NCBI GenBank assembly: GCA_963743285.1
Contig: CAVUPF010000003.1
Span: 186,001 to 250,000, forward strand
DNA: 64,000 bases
Reading direction: 5' to 3'
Origin: CAVUPF01 sp963743285
Lineage (GTDB): Bacteria; Actinomycetota; Thermoleophilia; Solirubrobacterales; 70-9
Shown: positions 52,644 through 61,493 of the stretch, piece after piece
Layout: every line of letters begins with the position of its first letter
How positions within the stretch are numbered: position 1 is the first letter of the stretch
Program-made: the position numbers and the translations under genes
Notes under the pieces: model-generated
The model's input: only the letters and a program-made list of their open reading frames with translations
Databases searched by the model: none
Told to the model about the DNA's origin: nothing

Positions 52644-53977
52644 GCTTTCTCTGCACCCAAGAAGGGTGCGAGGGTGATGTATGTGGCGAGCGGTCCGATC
52701 TGTGGCAGGCTCTCCGGCCCGCCGGCCTTGACCTGGTCGTAGATCAGGGCGTAGATCGCTCCGCCGATCGCCTCAGCGGCTATCGGGCTTGTATCCGGCG
52801 CCAGCTGGTAGCCGGGGTTGAGCAGCGCCTCGAGTCCCTCCATCACCTGGTCGCGCTGCTCCAGGACGCGCCTGCCGGCCGCGTACACCTCCACCGCGCC
52901 GAGCTGCGCGTAGTCGGGCTCTGAAGCCGCCCAGGCGAACATCGCCTCATAGGTCAGTCGAATCGAGTCCGGCCAGTCCGAGGCCCGCCTGAAGGCGGGC
53001 AGCATGGCGGCGAGCATCTGCGCCGAGCCGGAGTCCACCGCTGCGCGCATCGCCTCCTCCTTGCCGTCGAAATGCTCGTAGAAGGTGCTGAGCGAGATCG
53101 AGGCCCGGCGGGCGATTTCCGACAGCTTCGTCGCCGGGTAGCCGTTCTCGGCAACGTCGGCGGCGAGGGCACGGAGAATGCGCTCGGACGGCTCGTAGGC
53201 CTCAAGGGGGTGCGGCTTTCGTGGGCGGCGCCCTCGCGGCCGTCGCAGAGGCTCGGGAGGTGGAAGGTAGGTGAGCCCCCATTCCCACATCTGGGGCACC
53301 AGCTTCATTAGCTCCACCTCTTCGCGGCGGTAGAGGCGCTTGTGCATGATCTTCCGCAGCCCTCCCACCATCGCCCGAGCGATCTCCGGCGGCATGCCCT
53401 CCCGTCCCGGAATCTGGTCAAGCGACTGCTGCATCAACTTCGCGGCAGCGTCCAGCGCACGGTCGGCGACCGCCACCGCCTTTGGCCCCGCCGCGTAGAT
53501 CTCGACGACGCACATTCTCGCCGCCGCCGGCTGGGCGGCGACCGACTCGATGAAGGCGCCGAAAGCCTCCGCCACCCTCTCCACGCCAGGCGGTTTATCG
53601 ATCGCGCTGAGCACCGGGACGATCGTCATCTCGATCAGCGCTTCCACCGCTTCCAGCAGGCAGTCCTGCTTGCTTGAGAAGAGTTCGTAGAAGGCCTTGC
53701 GCGAGACCCCGGAAAGCGCCAGCAGGTCAGCGACCCTGGCGCGTTCATAGCCTTTTGCCTCAACGGCCGCCACCAGCGCCGCGAAGAGGCGCCTTCGCTG
53801 GTTGTCGCGCACGGTCTCGGCCGGTGTTGCCCTCCCCGGCGGCAGCTTCTGATCGTGCAGCGTGCTCGAGTCCCCCCAGGGCGTATCGACCATCTTCGGC
53901 GCGACGATATAGGTCCGACCCAGGCGGCGCTCCGGCCTCTGGGCGAGGGCAAGTCCTTTTGTAATCGTCTGTTTCAC
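52598..53977 (-). CDS. Tandem double-TetR regulator
   Basis: The 459-residue protein is two TetR proteins fused. The first HTH is at about residues 78-100 (RARVADLLALSGVSRKAFYE, then LFSSKQDCLLEAV) and the second at about 280-302 (PATKLSEIARRASISLSTFY, then EHFDGKEEAMRAAV). Each is followed by a helical ligand-type domain of about 140-150 residues, joined by a basic linker RRPRGRRPRKPH. It would bind DNA with two heads per chain. It starts at GTG 53977 and heads the MMPL operon, so it most likely represses the exporter. Confidence 0.82.
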   Translation of the reverse strand: MKQTITKGLALAQRPERRLGRTYIVAPKMVDTPWGDSSTLHDQKLPPGRATPAETVRDNQRRRLFAALVAAVEAKGYERARVADLLALSGVSRKAFYELFSSKQDCLLEAVEALIEMTIVPVLSAIDKPPGVERVAEAFGAFIESVAAQPAAARMCVVEIYAAGPKAVAVADRALDAAAKLMQQSLDQIPGREGMPPEIARAMVGGLRKIMHKRLYRREEVELMKLVPQMWEWGLTYLPPPEPLRRPRGRRPRKPHPLEAYEPSERILRALAADVAENGYPATKLSEIARRASISLSTFYEHFDGKEEAMRAAVDSGSAQMLAAMLPAFRRASDWPDSIRLTYEAMFAWAASEPDYAQLGAVEVYAAGRRVLEQRDQVMEGLEALLNPGYQLAPDTSPIAAEAIGGAIYALIYDQVKAGGPESLPQIGPLATYITLAPFLGAEKACAVANHDGRGREAR

Positions 53978-53982
53978 GACCT

Positions 53983-54003
53983 ATGGTCCTTTAGTATCCA
54001 TAT
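53983..54003. promoter_or_regulatory. Candidate TetR operator (TATGG-N11-CCATA)
   Basis: An inverted repeat TATGG...CCATA lies 6 bases upstream of the tandem-TetR start, in an AT-richer stretch containing TATGGATACT. Autoregulation is a reasonable inference; arms are only 5 bases. Confidence 0.35.
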
Positions 54004-54736
54004 GTTTCATCAACGTCGTGTCAGGCATAGTTTCCCAGCTCCGTCAGACCCATAGGATTCCGCATGCTCAGCCGCTTTGCGGGCTGAATCTGCGAAGAGC
54101 CAAAATGTTGCGCAGCGAGCTTGACTTGACAAATGCGTAGCAAGCTGTTTCTATAGCAGCTGGGGAATGCGGCAGGGTGTTTCTCATCGGAGAGCACATT
54201 GCGCATCCACTACGGACAGCGCCCAAGGCGCCGAAGCGACAATGACACGGGAGAACGGCTAGTGAGGGATATGGGAACAGCTACGGGACCGACCTTCGGC
54301 CGGCTTCTGCCGACCTCAACACCTTCCGAGCCCGCCCACGCCGCTGCAGCAGGGCTCCCCAAGATGGCTCTCGCCGTCCTCCCTGGCGGTCGAGGCCCAA
54401 GGCCCCTCGACGCTATCTCCAGCGCTCGAGGGGTCATGCACAGCGCCGCCGGCCCAAAACGCTTCCCGGGCCTTGCTAGTCCCACCCGGGAGTTAGCCGT
54501 CGGCGACTCTGTGCAACCGGCGTCCGTCGTCCTATCTCTCCGACGACGTCGACCGGCGCCCGCCCGCTCTCCCTGGCAGGCGGCGTCCGAGGTGCAGTGC
54601 GAGCGGCCCCATGGGCTTCGGGGACTTCCCAACCCCGGGCTCGGGCCGCTCGCAGTTGCTTCATCGATTCGGTTGACGCTGCCCGCCTCGCCCCGCCATC
54701 CCCTCCGCCTCTACGACCTACCACAAAGCTGCGTCC

Positions 54737-54760
54737 GTCTTCCCTCCCTGGTTGACGGCG
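54737..54760. repeat. Degenerate repeat unit A, copy 1
   Basis: GTCTTCCCTCCCTGG then TTGACGGCG; 22 of 24 bases match copy 2 at 55013-55036. Related shorter versions lie at 54376-54392 and 54566-54585. Confidence 0.6.
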
Positions 54761-55012
54761 CAACCGGAGACCGGCCTCACCGGGCTCCACAGCACGGGAC
54801 CTCACTTCTCCGGGTTCCCGGTAGCGACGCGGGTGGCCTTGGCTCCCGGGGGCTCCCTGCCCCCGGGGTTGGGGCTGCCCCCGTCTGTTCCTTCCTTGTC
54901 TTTGGCGCCCACCCGATCGCCCGAGCTTCCAAGCCGAGCACCCCTGAAACCGCGGCCACCCTCGACCAAGCCGGCTTTCCGCAGCCGTCAGCTCTCCACC
55001 CGGGCTTCGCTC

Positions 55013-55036
55013 GTCTTCCCTCCCTGGCAGACGGCG
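55013..55036. repeat. Degenerate repeat unit A, copy 2
   Basis: GTCTTCCCTCCCTGG then CAGACGGCG, matching 54737-54760. It is followed, as in copy 1, by a GTCTTTGG(C/A)GCCCACCC element (55289 here, 54899 there). Confidence 0.6.
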
Positions 55037-55975
55037 CGATGAAGAGCAGAGCGGGCGGCCCCCGAGGCCGTCTCGAAACCCCGCGTATGCGGCTGGCTAG
55101 CGCCGGACCGAGTGCCGCAAGGACGCAGGGCGCAGCGCTTGGTGGTGTCAAGTGCAAGCCCGAAGACACCGCGGCCCGGAGTGTGTCCGCCGCAGCCGGC
55201 GGTGCGCGTGGGGCTTCGAGACGGCCTCAAGACCTCGGGTGGCTCCCGACCCCCGCCGTCGGGGCCGTCCGCATCTCTTTGCTCGCCGTCTTTGGAGCCC
55301 ACCCCTCCACCGCCGTTTCGGCCCCCTGTCTCCATCTGACAGGCCACCCCACGACCGTACCCCCAGACTTCCCGTCCCCCCCTCTCACTTCCCCGCCCCC
55401 CGTCGGGCGCGCCGACCGCGACTTCTCTTCCTCTTGCGGATTAAAGTTAGGATGGGGCGGACAGGGCGCAGAGCCATCTATGCTCGCCAGTCGCCACCCC
55501 CACGACCTCCACCTTCACAGAAGCGCCTGGCACCAGTGCGGGGTTCGCGGGGATCCGGCCCACAATTCCCAAGCCGCGGCGCTGTCATCGGCGTGACGAG
55601 TCGCGCCGACGCGATAGCGACCCCGAGCGCCTCCGGCGCGAGTGGGTTGACTGCGACCGCGGCTCGCAATATTCCCTGGTTGGCAGAGCGCGCTGCTCGT
55701 GCCTATCCCTCCGATCCCCACACACCGACCGGCACAGCTCGCCCTGCCGACCTACCCGTCAGCGCAGTAAGCGCTCGGATCCCCGCCTCCGCCGCTTGGA
55801 CTACCGCCGCCGCTTCGTCCCTTGCTAGGAGTGGGGGAGAGCCACGAACCACACACCTTTTCGCACCACCCGCCGCGGATAGCGACCCCGCGACGGCCTC
55901 ATTGGGCAGTCCGAGTTCAATAGGCCAGTCGGGCGGGAACCCGGCGGGCGTCACTACACAAGGAGAAGCACTCTG

Positions 55976-56752
55976 ATGTTCTCTCGCGTCTACAACCAAT
56001 TCAGCACCGCTGGCCTCGTGCTGTCGGTTATCGCCATCGTCCTCGCCCTCGGTGGTGGCGCCTATGCCGCCAATCACGCCACCGCCTCCAAGCCCGGCAA
56101 GCGCGGCCCCCGTGGTTTTAAAGGCGCTACAGGCGCAACCGGCCCCGTTGGCCCCAAGGGTGAAAGCGGCGCCCCGGGCACCAACGGCACCAACGGCACC
56201 AACGGCACCAACGGCACCAGTGTCACCGTCACCTCGCTGGAACGGGGCGAATGCGCCAACGGCCAGGCCGGCGCCAGGTTCACCGTAGGCAGCCAGAAAG
56301 CGGAAGCTTGCGAAGGCGACCCCGCCTCATACCCCGAAACCCTCCCCCCCGGCAAGACCGAGACCGGCGTCTGGTCATTCGCCTATGAAAAGGGCGCTCA
56401 TGCCCCCGCCGAAATTGAGGGAGCCGCTGTCTCGTTCCCGATTCCCCTCGCGTCCGAACCTGAGGGAATCGTCGAAGGCCACGCCTTCTACAACCCCCTC
56501 GGTGGGGATGTTGGCGCCTGCGCTGGCAGCGTCGAACACCCGACTGCCCCAGCCGGTTACCTCTGTGTCTACGAAGGGCGCAATGGAAACGTAGGTACAA
56601 GGACGGAACCGACTGGGATTAATACGGGCGGTGGTGAAGAAGAAGCCGCACCATGGGGTTTCTACCTCCACTTTAGAAGACTCGAAAATCTGCCCGAAGG
56701 CCCGATCCAAGCACACGGAACCTGGGCTGTGACCGAAGAAGTCGCACCTTGA
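55976..56752 (+). CDS. Collagen-like surface protein A
   Basis: ATG 55976 follows AAGGAGAA. The 258-residue protein has an N-terminal hydrophobic helix (LVLSVIAIVLALGGGAYAAN) preceded by FSTAG. Collagen-like Gly-X-Y repeats follow (RGPRGFKGATGATGPVGPKG, then ESGAPG), then four N-G-T triplets. A C-terminal globular domain of about 180 residues carries YPETLPPGKTETGVWSF, CAGSVEHPTAPAGYLCVYEG and PWGFYLHFRR. The N-terminal helix can be a signal anchor. Its first 80 coding bases around the helix are nearly identical to those of collagen-like protein B. Confidence 0.75.
   Translation: MFSRVYNQFSTAGLVLSVIAIVLALGGGAYAANHATASKPGKRGPRGFKGATGATGPVGPKGESGAPGTNGTNGTNGTNGTSVTVTSLERGECANGQAGARFTVGSQKAEACEGDPASYPETLPPGKTETGVWSFAYEKGAHAPAEIEGAAVSFPIPLASEPEGIVEGHAFYNPLGGDVGACAGSVEHPTAPAGYLCVYEGRNGNVGTRTEPTGINTGGGEEEAAPWGFYLHFRRLENLPEGPIQAHGTWAVTEEVAP
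56012..56091 (+). repeat. Near-identical 80-base segment in collagen-like gene A
   Basis: The segment encoding the transmembrane helix and the AANHATASK junction differs from 57001-57080 at only 2 of 80 positions, both synonymous third bases. Confidence 0.85.
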
Positions 56753-56943
56753 GCCCGTCCCGGGAGTTCGGCTCAACCAAACACCACCACTCACACACCG
56801 ATGACATCTGAAACACCTCACTTCACCTCTTTGCATCCCCCAAGCGCCACCACGTGGATTATCGACCCCTGCTCGATCGCTGCCACGCTCGCGTGGGTAG
56901 AGCATCGTCCCGCCACGCTGAACTCCCAGAAGGAGAGATGACG

Positions 56944-57648
56944 ATGCTCAAATCCATACGCAGGTACTACGCTGCGCTACGCGAACAGTTCGGCACCGCC
57001 GGCCTCGTGCTGTCGGTTATCGCCATCGTCCTCGCCCTCGGTGGTGGCGCCTACGCCGCCAACCACGCCACCGCCTCCAAAGCGGCCAAGCGAGGCCCGC
57101 GCGGTCCCAAGGGCGCCACCGGCGCAGCCGGTCCCGCGGGTCCCGCGGGTCCCCAGGGCGCAGCCGGTCCCCAGGGCCCCCAGGGCAACACTGGCTCCGA
57201 AGGCAAACAGGGCTCCGAAGGCCCCCAGGGGGACCCCGCCGCGTACCCCGAAGTCCTGCCACCCGGCAAGACCGAGACGGGCACCTTTGCGGGTTCGGGT
57301 TACACGAAGGTCACCAGTGAAAATCTACATATTCCAATCTCGTTCCCGATCCCGGTCTCTTTTGAAGAAAACGGCGAGGGGAACTACGAAGAAAACGCCA
57401 AGTACGTTTCATCCAGTGGAGGCGGCGAATGCACGGGCACCTCTCGACACCCCACCGCCCCTTCAGGCAAGCTCTGCATCTATTACTACAATACATTCAA
57501 CCAAAGAAAGGGGGAGGCGTTCACCCTTACAGGTGGAGAAGAAGGAGCCGAACCATCGGGAACCACTTTGCAGATTTACCCCGAAAACGGAGAATCAACG
57601 ACCAATGTCAACGTCAGCTGGGCGGTAACCGCTCCGCTCGAACCCTGA
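56944..57648 (+). CDS. Collagen-like surface protein B
   Basis: ATG 56944 is favoured because AAGGAG is 9 bases upstream; ATG 56938 is too close to it. The 234-residue protein has the same helix (LVLSVIAIVLALGGGAYAAN), then Gly-X-Y repeats with G-P-A/G-P-Q triplets (about 16). The globular C-terminal domain carries YPEVLPPGKTETGTFAGSG, CTGTSRHPTAPSGKLCIYYY and SWAVTAPLEP. Protein A shares this domain order and the HPTAP-G-x-LC motif. It is a paralogue arising from duplication, and a strong stem-loop follows its stop. Confidence 0.75.
   Translation: MLKSIRRYYAALREQFGTAGLVLSVIAIVLALGGGAYAANHATASKAAKRGPRGPKGATGAAGPAGPAGPQGAAGPQGPQGNTGSEGKQGSEGPQGDPAAYPEVLPPGKTETGTFAGSGYTKVTSENLHIPISFPIPVSFEENGEGNYEENAKYVSSSGGGECTGTSRHPTAPSGKLCIYYYNTFNQRKGEAFTLTGGEEGAEPSGTTLQIYPENGESTTNVNVSWAVTAPLEP
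57001..57080 (+). repeat. Near-identical 80-base segment in collagen-like gene B
   Basis: This is the partner of 56012-56091; the flanking coding sequence is much more diverged. Confidence 0.85.
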
Positions 57649-57660
57649 GCCACACCGACT

Positions 57661-57696
57661 CCGGACTCCCCGGGGCGCCCGCCCGGGGGAGTCCGG
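57661..57696 (+). terminator. Stem-loop after collagen-like gene B
   Basis: CCGGACTCCCC pairs perfectly with GGGGAGTCCGG over a GC-rich loop, 13 bases after the stop at 57648. A weaker related sequence (CGGGAGTTCGGCTCAAC) follows collagen-like gene A. Confidence 0.7.
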
Positions 57697-57749
57697 CTCA
57701 ACAACCCACCACTCACAACACCACACCACTCTCGACCACACACCCACCG

Positions 57750-60700
57750 ATGGCCCCTCAAGCACCACACTCCAACCTACGGCCCCGCCGTCCCGCAGTC
57801 GCCCTCGCGGGGCTGGCCCTCGCGCTCGGCTTGCTCCTCTGCGCCGCCGCTCCCGCCTCCGCCCATCTCCCCCGCACTTATGAATCGCGGCTTTCCATAG
57901 AACCTGGACCGCCTGAACGGCTCACCTTTGACTCTGCTAATCGGCTCTGGGGAGACGAGCCTTCTGGATTCGGCTCCCAACTCTACGAGGTCAACCCTCT
58001 CGGCGAAAAACTGCCTTTGACAGTCCACATCGGGGCAGGAGGATCACTGACCATAGATTATTCCAATAATGACCTTTATGATCCCCAGAACGGTGAGGTC
58101 GTTGTCTACAGTGCTGCTGGCCTCCGGCTGTCGGAAATCATTAAAGAAGGTCATCTCGCAATCGCGGCCGACAACTCTTCCAAACCCACCGCCGGCCGCC
58201 TCTATCTCACCCGCACGCCGGTTGAAGGCGGGGCGCCATTGAACATCGTCGAACTGCTTGGTGAAAACGGCGAACCGATTACCTTCCCCCGCTACAAAGA
58301 ACCCAGCCCTCCTTCTTACATCAGCGCCAACACGCTCACCGGCACCCCGGCCGGTCCCTTCACCTCCCCGCACGCCGTCGCCGTCGGCCCTGAAGGCGAA
58401 CTCTATGTTGCCGACGCCCACGCGGTCGATGAGTTCGAACCCAGCGGTGTATTCCTCCGCGAAATCTCCGGCGGCGAACTGCCCGTGGCGGAATTCAAGC
58501 CCGCCAACCTCGCCGTCGACCCGACCACCGCCGACCTCGTGGTCACCGACGGCAGTGCGATCTACGAATTCGACCCCTCCGGCACCTACCTCGGTCAGCT
58601 GACTGGCTCCGGGCCTTCCGAGGCAACCCCCTTCGCCGGCCTCAACGGCGTCGCCGTCAACTCGGCCGGCTTCCTCTACGCCGCCGCTGGCACCGCCATC
58701 GACGTCTTCAGCCCCACCTTCATCCTCCCCAAGGTCTCCTACCCCGGAGTCTCTGCCGCTACCGAGGTCTCGCCCACCGAAGCTTCCGCCACCCTGGGCG
58801 CCGAAGTCGATCCCCGCGGCGGCGGCGTCATCACCAGCTGCGAATTCGAATACGTCGAAGAAGCCGAATACAGGCCCTCGGCCGCCAACCCCTTCGAAGC
58901 CGGCCATAGCGCCGCCTGCGAACAGGCGCTCCCTTATAGCGGTTCCGCTCCTCTTTCGGTCAGCGCGGACCTCACCGGCCTCACCCCGGGCGTCGTTTAC
59001 CACTACCGCGCCCTCGTCGGCAACGAAAACGGCACCACCGAGATGTTGGCCCAGACCTTTGATCTTCAGCCACCCACGGTCAAGGGCCTCTCCTCAAGCA
59101 ACCTGACCGAAACCACCGCCGACCTCCAGGCCGGCGTCAACCCCGATGGCGGCGAGACCAGATGCCGCTTCGAATACGGCACCACGACTGCCTACGGCCA
59201 GAGCGCCCCCTGTCCCCATGCCGCAGGCCTCCCCGCCGAAGACATCGGGTCCCTCGGCGCCGAGCAGGCGCTCAGCGTCCACCTCGAAGGCCTTCAACAG
59301 GGCGTCGTCTATCACTTCCGGCTCGTCGCCGAAAACCCCTTCGGCACCACCACCACCGAAGACCAGAGCTTCAACTTCTTCCCCCCCAGCTGTCCCAACG
59401 CGCAGCTGCGCCAGCAGACCGGCACCGGCTTCCTTCCCGATCGCCGAGCCTATGAGCTCGTCTCACCCTCCGACGCCGGCGGCACCATCCTCCTCGCCGA
59501 GGGGCCCCAGTCCCCGCTCGCCACCAGTCCCTCGCGCTTTGCCTTCGGCGGCATCCTGGGCAAGATCCCCGGCGCTGGGGGAAATCCACCTGACGCCGAG
59601 GGCGACCTCTATGTGTCCACCCGCACCGACTCGGGTTGGGTAACCCACTATGTCGGTATCCCCGGCACACAGCGCCTTGAGGTCAACGGCCCGCCCAATG
59701 AACCCGCATACGCGCTCGGCATCGAAGGCTCGCCCTCTGGCGTGCTCGGCGACCTCAGCATGGATCGCTTCATGGACTGGGCCGGTCCCTATAACGGCTA
59801 TGCCATGGGTCAATTTGCCGGCCCTGGCTCCTACGCGCCGTATCTCTGGGACGCCGAAGGCGATTCCCTCGGTCGCCTGCCCAGCAACCTCGCCACCTAC
59901 CCCTGTGGGATCGGCCATCGAATCGACGCCGGACGCGCAGAAGAAGAAAAAGAACAAGAACTGTGCGGGGAAGAGCGCGGGGAAACGCTGGTTGGCGCCG
60001 TCCAGCCCTCACCGGACTTCAGCCATTACTTCTTTTCCTCGACCGCGGCCCTGCCCTTCACCTCCGAAGCGCTGGCCAAAGCTCCCGGCTCTGCCTATGA
60101 CGACGACATCGCCAAAGGCACGGTCCAGGTCATCTCCAAGAAGAAAAATGGGACGCCCATCAACTCATCAGCCGAACACATCGAATTCCCCTACGGCGCC
60201 GCCTCCACCGATGGCTCCCACGTCCTCATGTCGACCCCCGGCCCGGAAGGAGCTGTCCAGCTCTACATGCGGGTCGGCGGCGGACTAGGGGTCACTTACG
60301 AAATCGCCTCCCCTCACGCCGTCCACTACGTCGGCATGACCCCCGATGGCTCCAAGGTCTATTTCACCTCCAAAGAACACCTCAGCGCCGAAGACGAAGA
60401 CTCCAGCGAAAACCTCTACATGTGGTCCGAACAGGGCGAACTGAAAGGTCATCCGCTCACTCTTCTGTCCAAGCCCGACGGCTCCGCCGTAACCGGCACT
60501 CCCTCCTGCCCGGTCACGACCTGGACCACCGGTTGCGGCGCCGTGGCTCTCCCTCCCCCAAGCTCAGAGCTCGCAGACCGCACCTCGATCCTCTACTCGG
60601 GCCTGGGCGGTAACGGGCACTCCGATAACTTCATAGCTGCATTAAACGGTGATATCTATTTCTACTCACCTCAGCAGCTAGACGGCGCCAAAGGAATTCT

Positions 60701-61493
60701 CGGACAGCGAAATCTTTACGACTACCGGGCCGGCGAAGTGAGGTACGTGACCACCTTACAGGGACCGATCGTCAGGATCCAAGTCTCACCCGAAGACTCG
60801 CACATGGCCTTCCTTACGGCGAGCCAGGTCACCTCCTACGACAACGCGGGCCAAACCGAGATGTACGCATATGACCCCTCAACCGAAGCGATTCACTGCG
60901 TCTCCTGCGTTCCCGATGGCGCTCCGCCGACCTCTAACGTCGAAGCCTCTGACAACGGCCTCTTCATGACAGACGATGGCCGCATCTTTTTCAGCACCGC
61001 CGATCCGCTGGTGCCCCAGGACACCGACGGGATTCGTGACGTCTATGAGTTCGTCGACGGTCGTCCCCAGCTGATCTCCTCTGGGACCGGCTCCAGGGAA
61101 CGCGGAATCAATGTTGGCAGCCCTTCAGAACTGTCTAAGGTGGGATTGATCGGTGTCAGCGCCAACGGCACCGACGCCTACTTTTCCACCTACGACACCC
61201 TCGTCGCCGGCGATCGCAACGGCAGTTCGCTCAAGTTCTACGACGCCCGCACCGACGGAGGCTTCTCCGAACCGCCGGCGGCGGCTCCCTGCGCTGCTGC
61301 CGACGAGTGCGCCGGGCCGGGCAGCGTCGCCGCGCCGGCTCCCCAGCACGGCACCCGTGCCGAATTCGGCACGGGTGGCAATATTCTGCCTGCCCCCGCC
61401 CACCGCAGGCACAAGCACCGACACCGCAAGCGTCGAGCTGCCGCCCACCATCGCCACCACGCGCGCCCCGCCGGCCACAGGGGTGAGAAGTGA
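57750..61493 (+). CDS. Large secreted NHL/Fn3-like/TolB-propeller protein with basic tail
   Basis: ATG 57750 (signal peptide VALAGLALALGLLLCAAAPA then SAH) gives 1247 residues. Residues about 40-330 are an NHL-like propeller (TSPHAVAVGPEGELYVADAH, NLAVDPTTADLVVTDGSAIY, LNGVAVNSAGFLYAAAGTAI). Two Fn3-like domains follow, each with a Cys-containing strand (ITSCEFEYVEEAEY, ETRCRFEYGTTTAYG) and V-V-Y-H-Y/F-R. A TolB-like propeller comes next, from RRAYELVSPSDAGG, with ICVSCVPDG-type and VPQDTDGIRDVYEFVDG repeats. It ends in a His/Arg/Lys tail (HRRHKHRHRKRRAAAHHRHH). It is a paralogue of 35239-37407 with an added N-terminal half. GTGA couples it to the next gene. Confidence 0.72.
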   Translation: MAPQAPHSNLRPRRPAVALAGLALALGLLLCAAAPASAHLPRTYESRLSIEPGPPERLTFDSANRLWGDEPSGFGSQLYEVNPLGEKLPLTVHIGAGGSLTIDYSNNDLYDPQNGEVVVYSAAGLRLSEIIKEGHLAIAADNSSKPTAGRLYLTRTPVEGGAPLNIVELLGENGEPITFPRYKEPSPPSYISANTLTGTPAGPFTSPHAVAVGPEGELYVADAHAVDEFEPSGVFLREISGGELPVAEFKPANLAVDPTTADLVVTDGSAIYEFDPSGTYLGQLTGSGPSEATPFAGLNGVAVNSAGFLYAAAGTAIDVFSPTFILPKVSYPGVSAATEVSPTEASATLGAEVDPRGGGVITSCEFEYVEEAEYRPSAANPFEAGHSAACEQALPYSGSAPLSVSADLTGLTPGVVYHYRALVGNENGTTEMLAQTFDLQPPTVKGLSSSNLTETTADLQAGVNPDGGETRCRFEYGTTTAYGQSAPCPHAAGLPAEDIGSLGAEQALSVHLEGLQQGVVYHFRLVAENPFGTTTTEDQSFNFFPPSCPNAQLRQQTGTGFLPDRRAYELVSPSDAGGTILLAEGPQSPLATSPSRFAFGGILGKIPGAGGNPPDAEGDLYVSTRTDSGWVTHYVGIPGTQRLEVNGPPNEPAYALGIEGSPSGVLGDLSMDRFMDWAGPYNGYAMGQFAGPGSYAPYLWDAEGDSLGRLPSNLATYPCGIGHRIDAGRAEEEKEQELCGEERGETLVGAVQPSPDFSHYFFSSTAALPFTSEALAKAPGSAYDDDIAKGTVQVISKKKNGTPINSSAEHIEFPYGAASTDGSHVLMSTPGPEGAVQLYMRVGGGLGVTYEIASPHAVHYVGMTPDGSKVYFTSKEHLSAEDEDSSENLYMWSEQGELKGHPLTLLSKPDGSAVTGTPSCPVTTWTTGCGAVALPPPSSELADRTSILYSGLGGNGHSDNFIAALNGDIYFYSPQQLDGAKGILGQRNLYDYRAGEVRYVTTLQGPIVRIQVSPEDSHMAFLTASQVTSYDNAGQTEMYAYDPSTEAIHCVSCVPDGAPPTSNVEASDNGLFMTDDGRIFFSTADPLVPQDTDGIRDVYEFVDGRPQLISSGTGSRERGINVGSPSELSKVGLIGVSANGTDAYFSTYDTLVAGDRNGSSLKFYDARTDGGFSEPPAAAPCAAADECAGPGSVAAPAPQHGTRAEFGTGGNILPAPAHRRHKHRHRKRRAAAHHRHHARPAGHRGEK

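Larger units (their letters stand above)
53978..55975. other. 2 kb GC-rich region with degenerate repeats and no convincing gene
   Basis: Open frames cover this area on both strands, but all are Pro/Arg/Gly/Ser-rich with no recognisable domain, and they overlap each other. There are repeats: GTCTTCCCTCCCTGG plus GACGGCG at 54737 and again at 55013, weaker versions at 54376 and 54566, and GTCTTTGG-GCCCACCC at 54899 and 55289. Strong hairpins exist, such as GGGGGC-TCCCT-GCCCCC at 54848-54864. The region may hold a large structured RNA or decayed repeats. Confidence 0.45.

Noticed and set aside
54199..55596. A 465-codon open frame on the plus strand in the GC-rich region
   Set aside because: Composition is Pro/Arg/Ser/Gly without a domain, it overlaps several equally open minus-strand frames, and repeats inside it break any protein logic. 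It was treated as noncoding.
53978..55975. CRISPR array in the repeat region
   Set aside because: Repeats are few, diverged and irregularly spaced at 170-280 bases; no cas genes are in the window.
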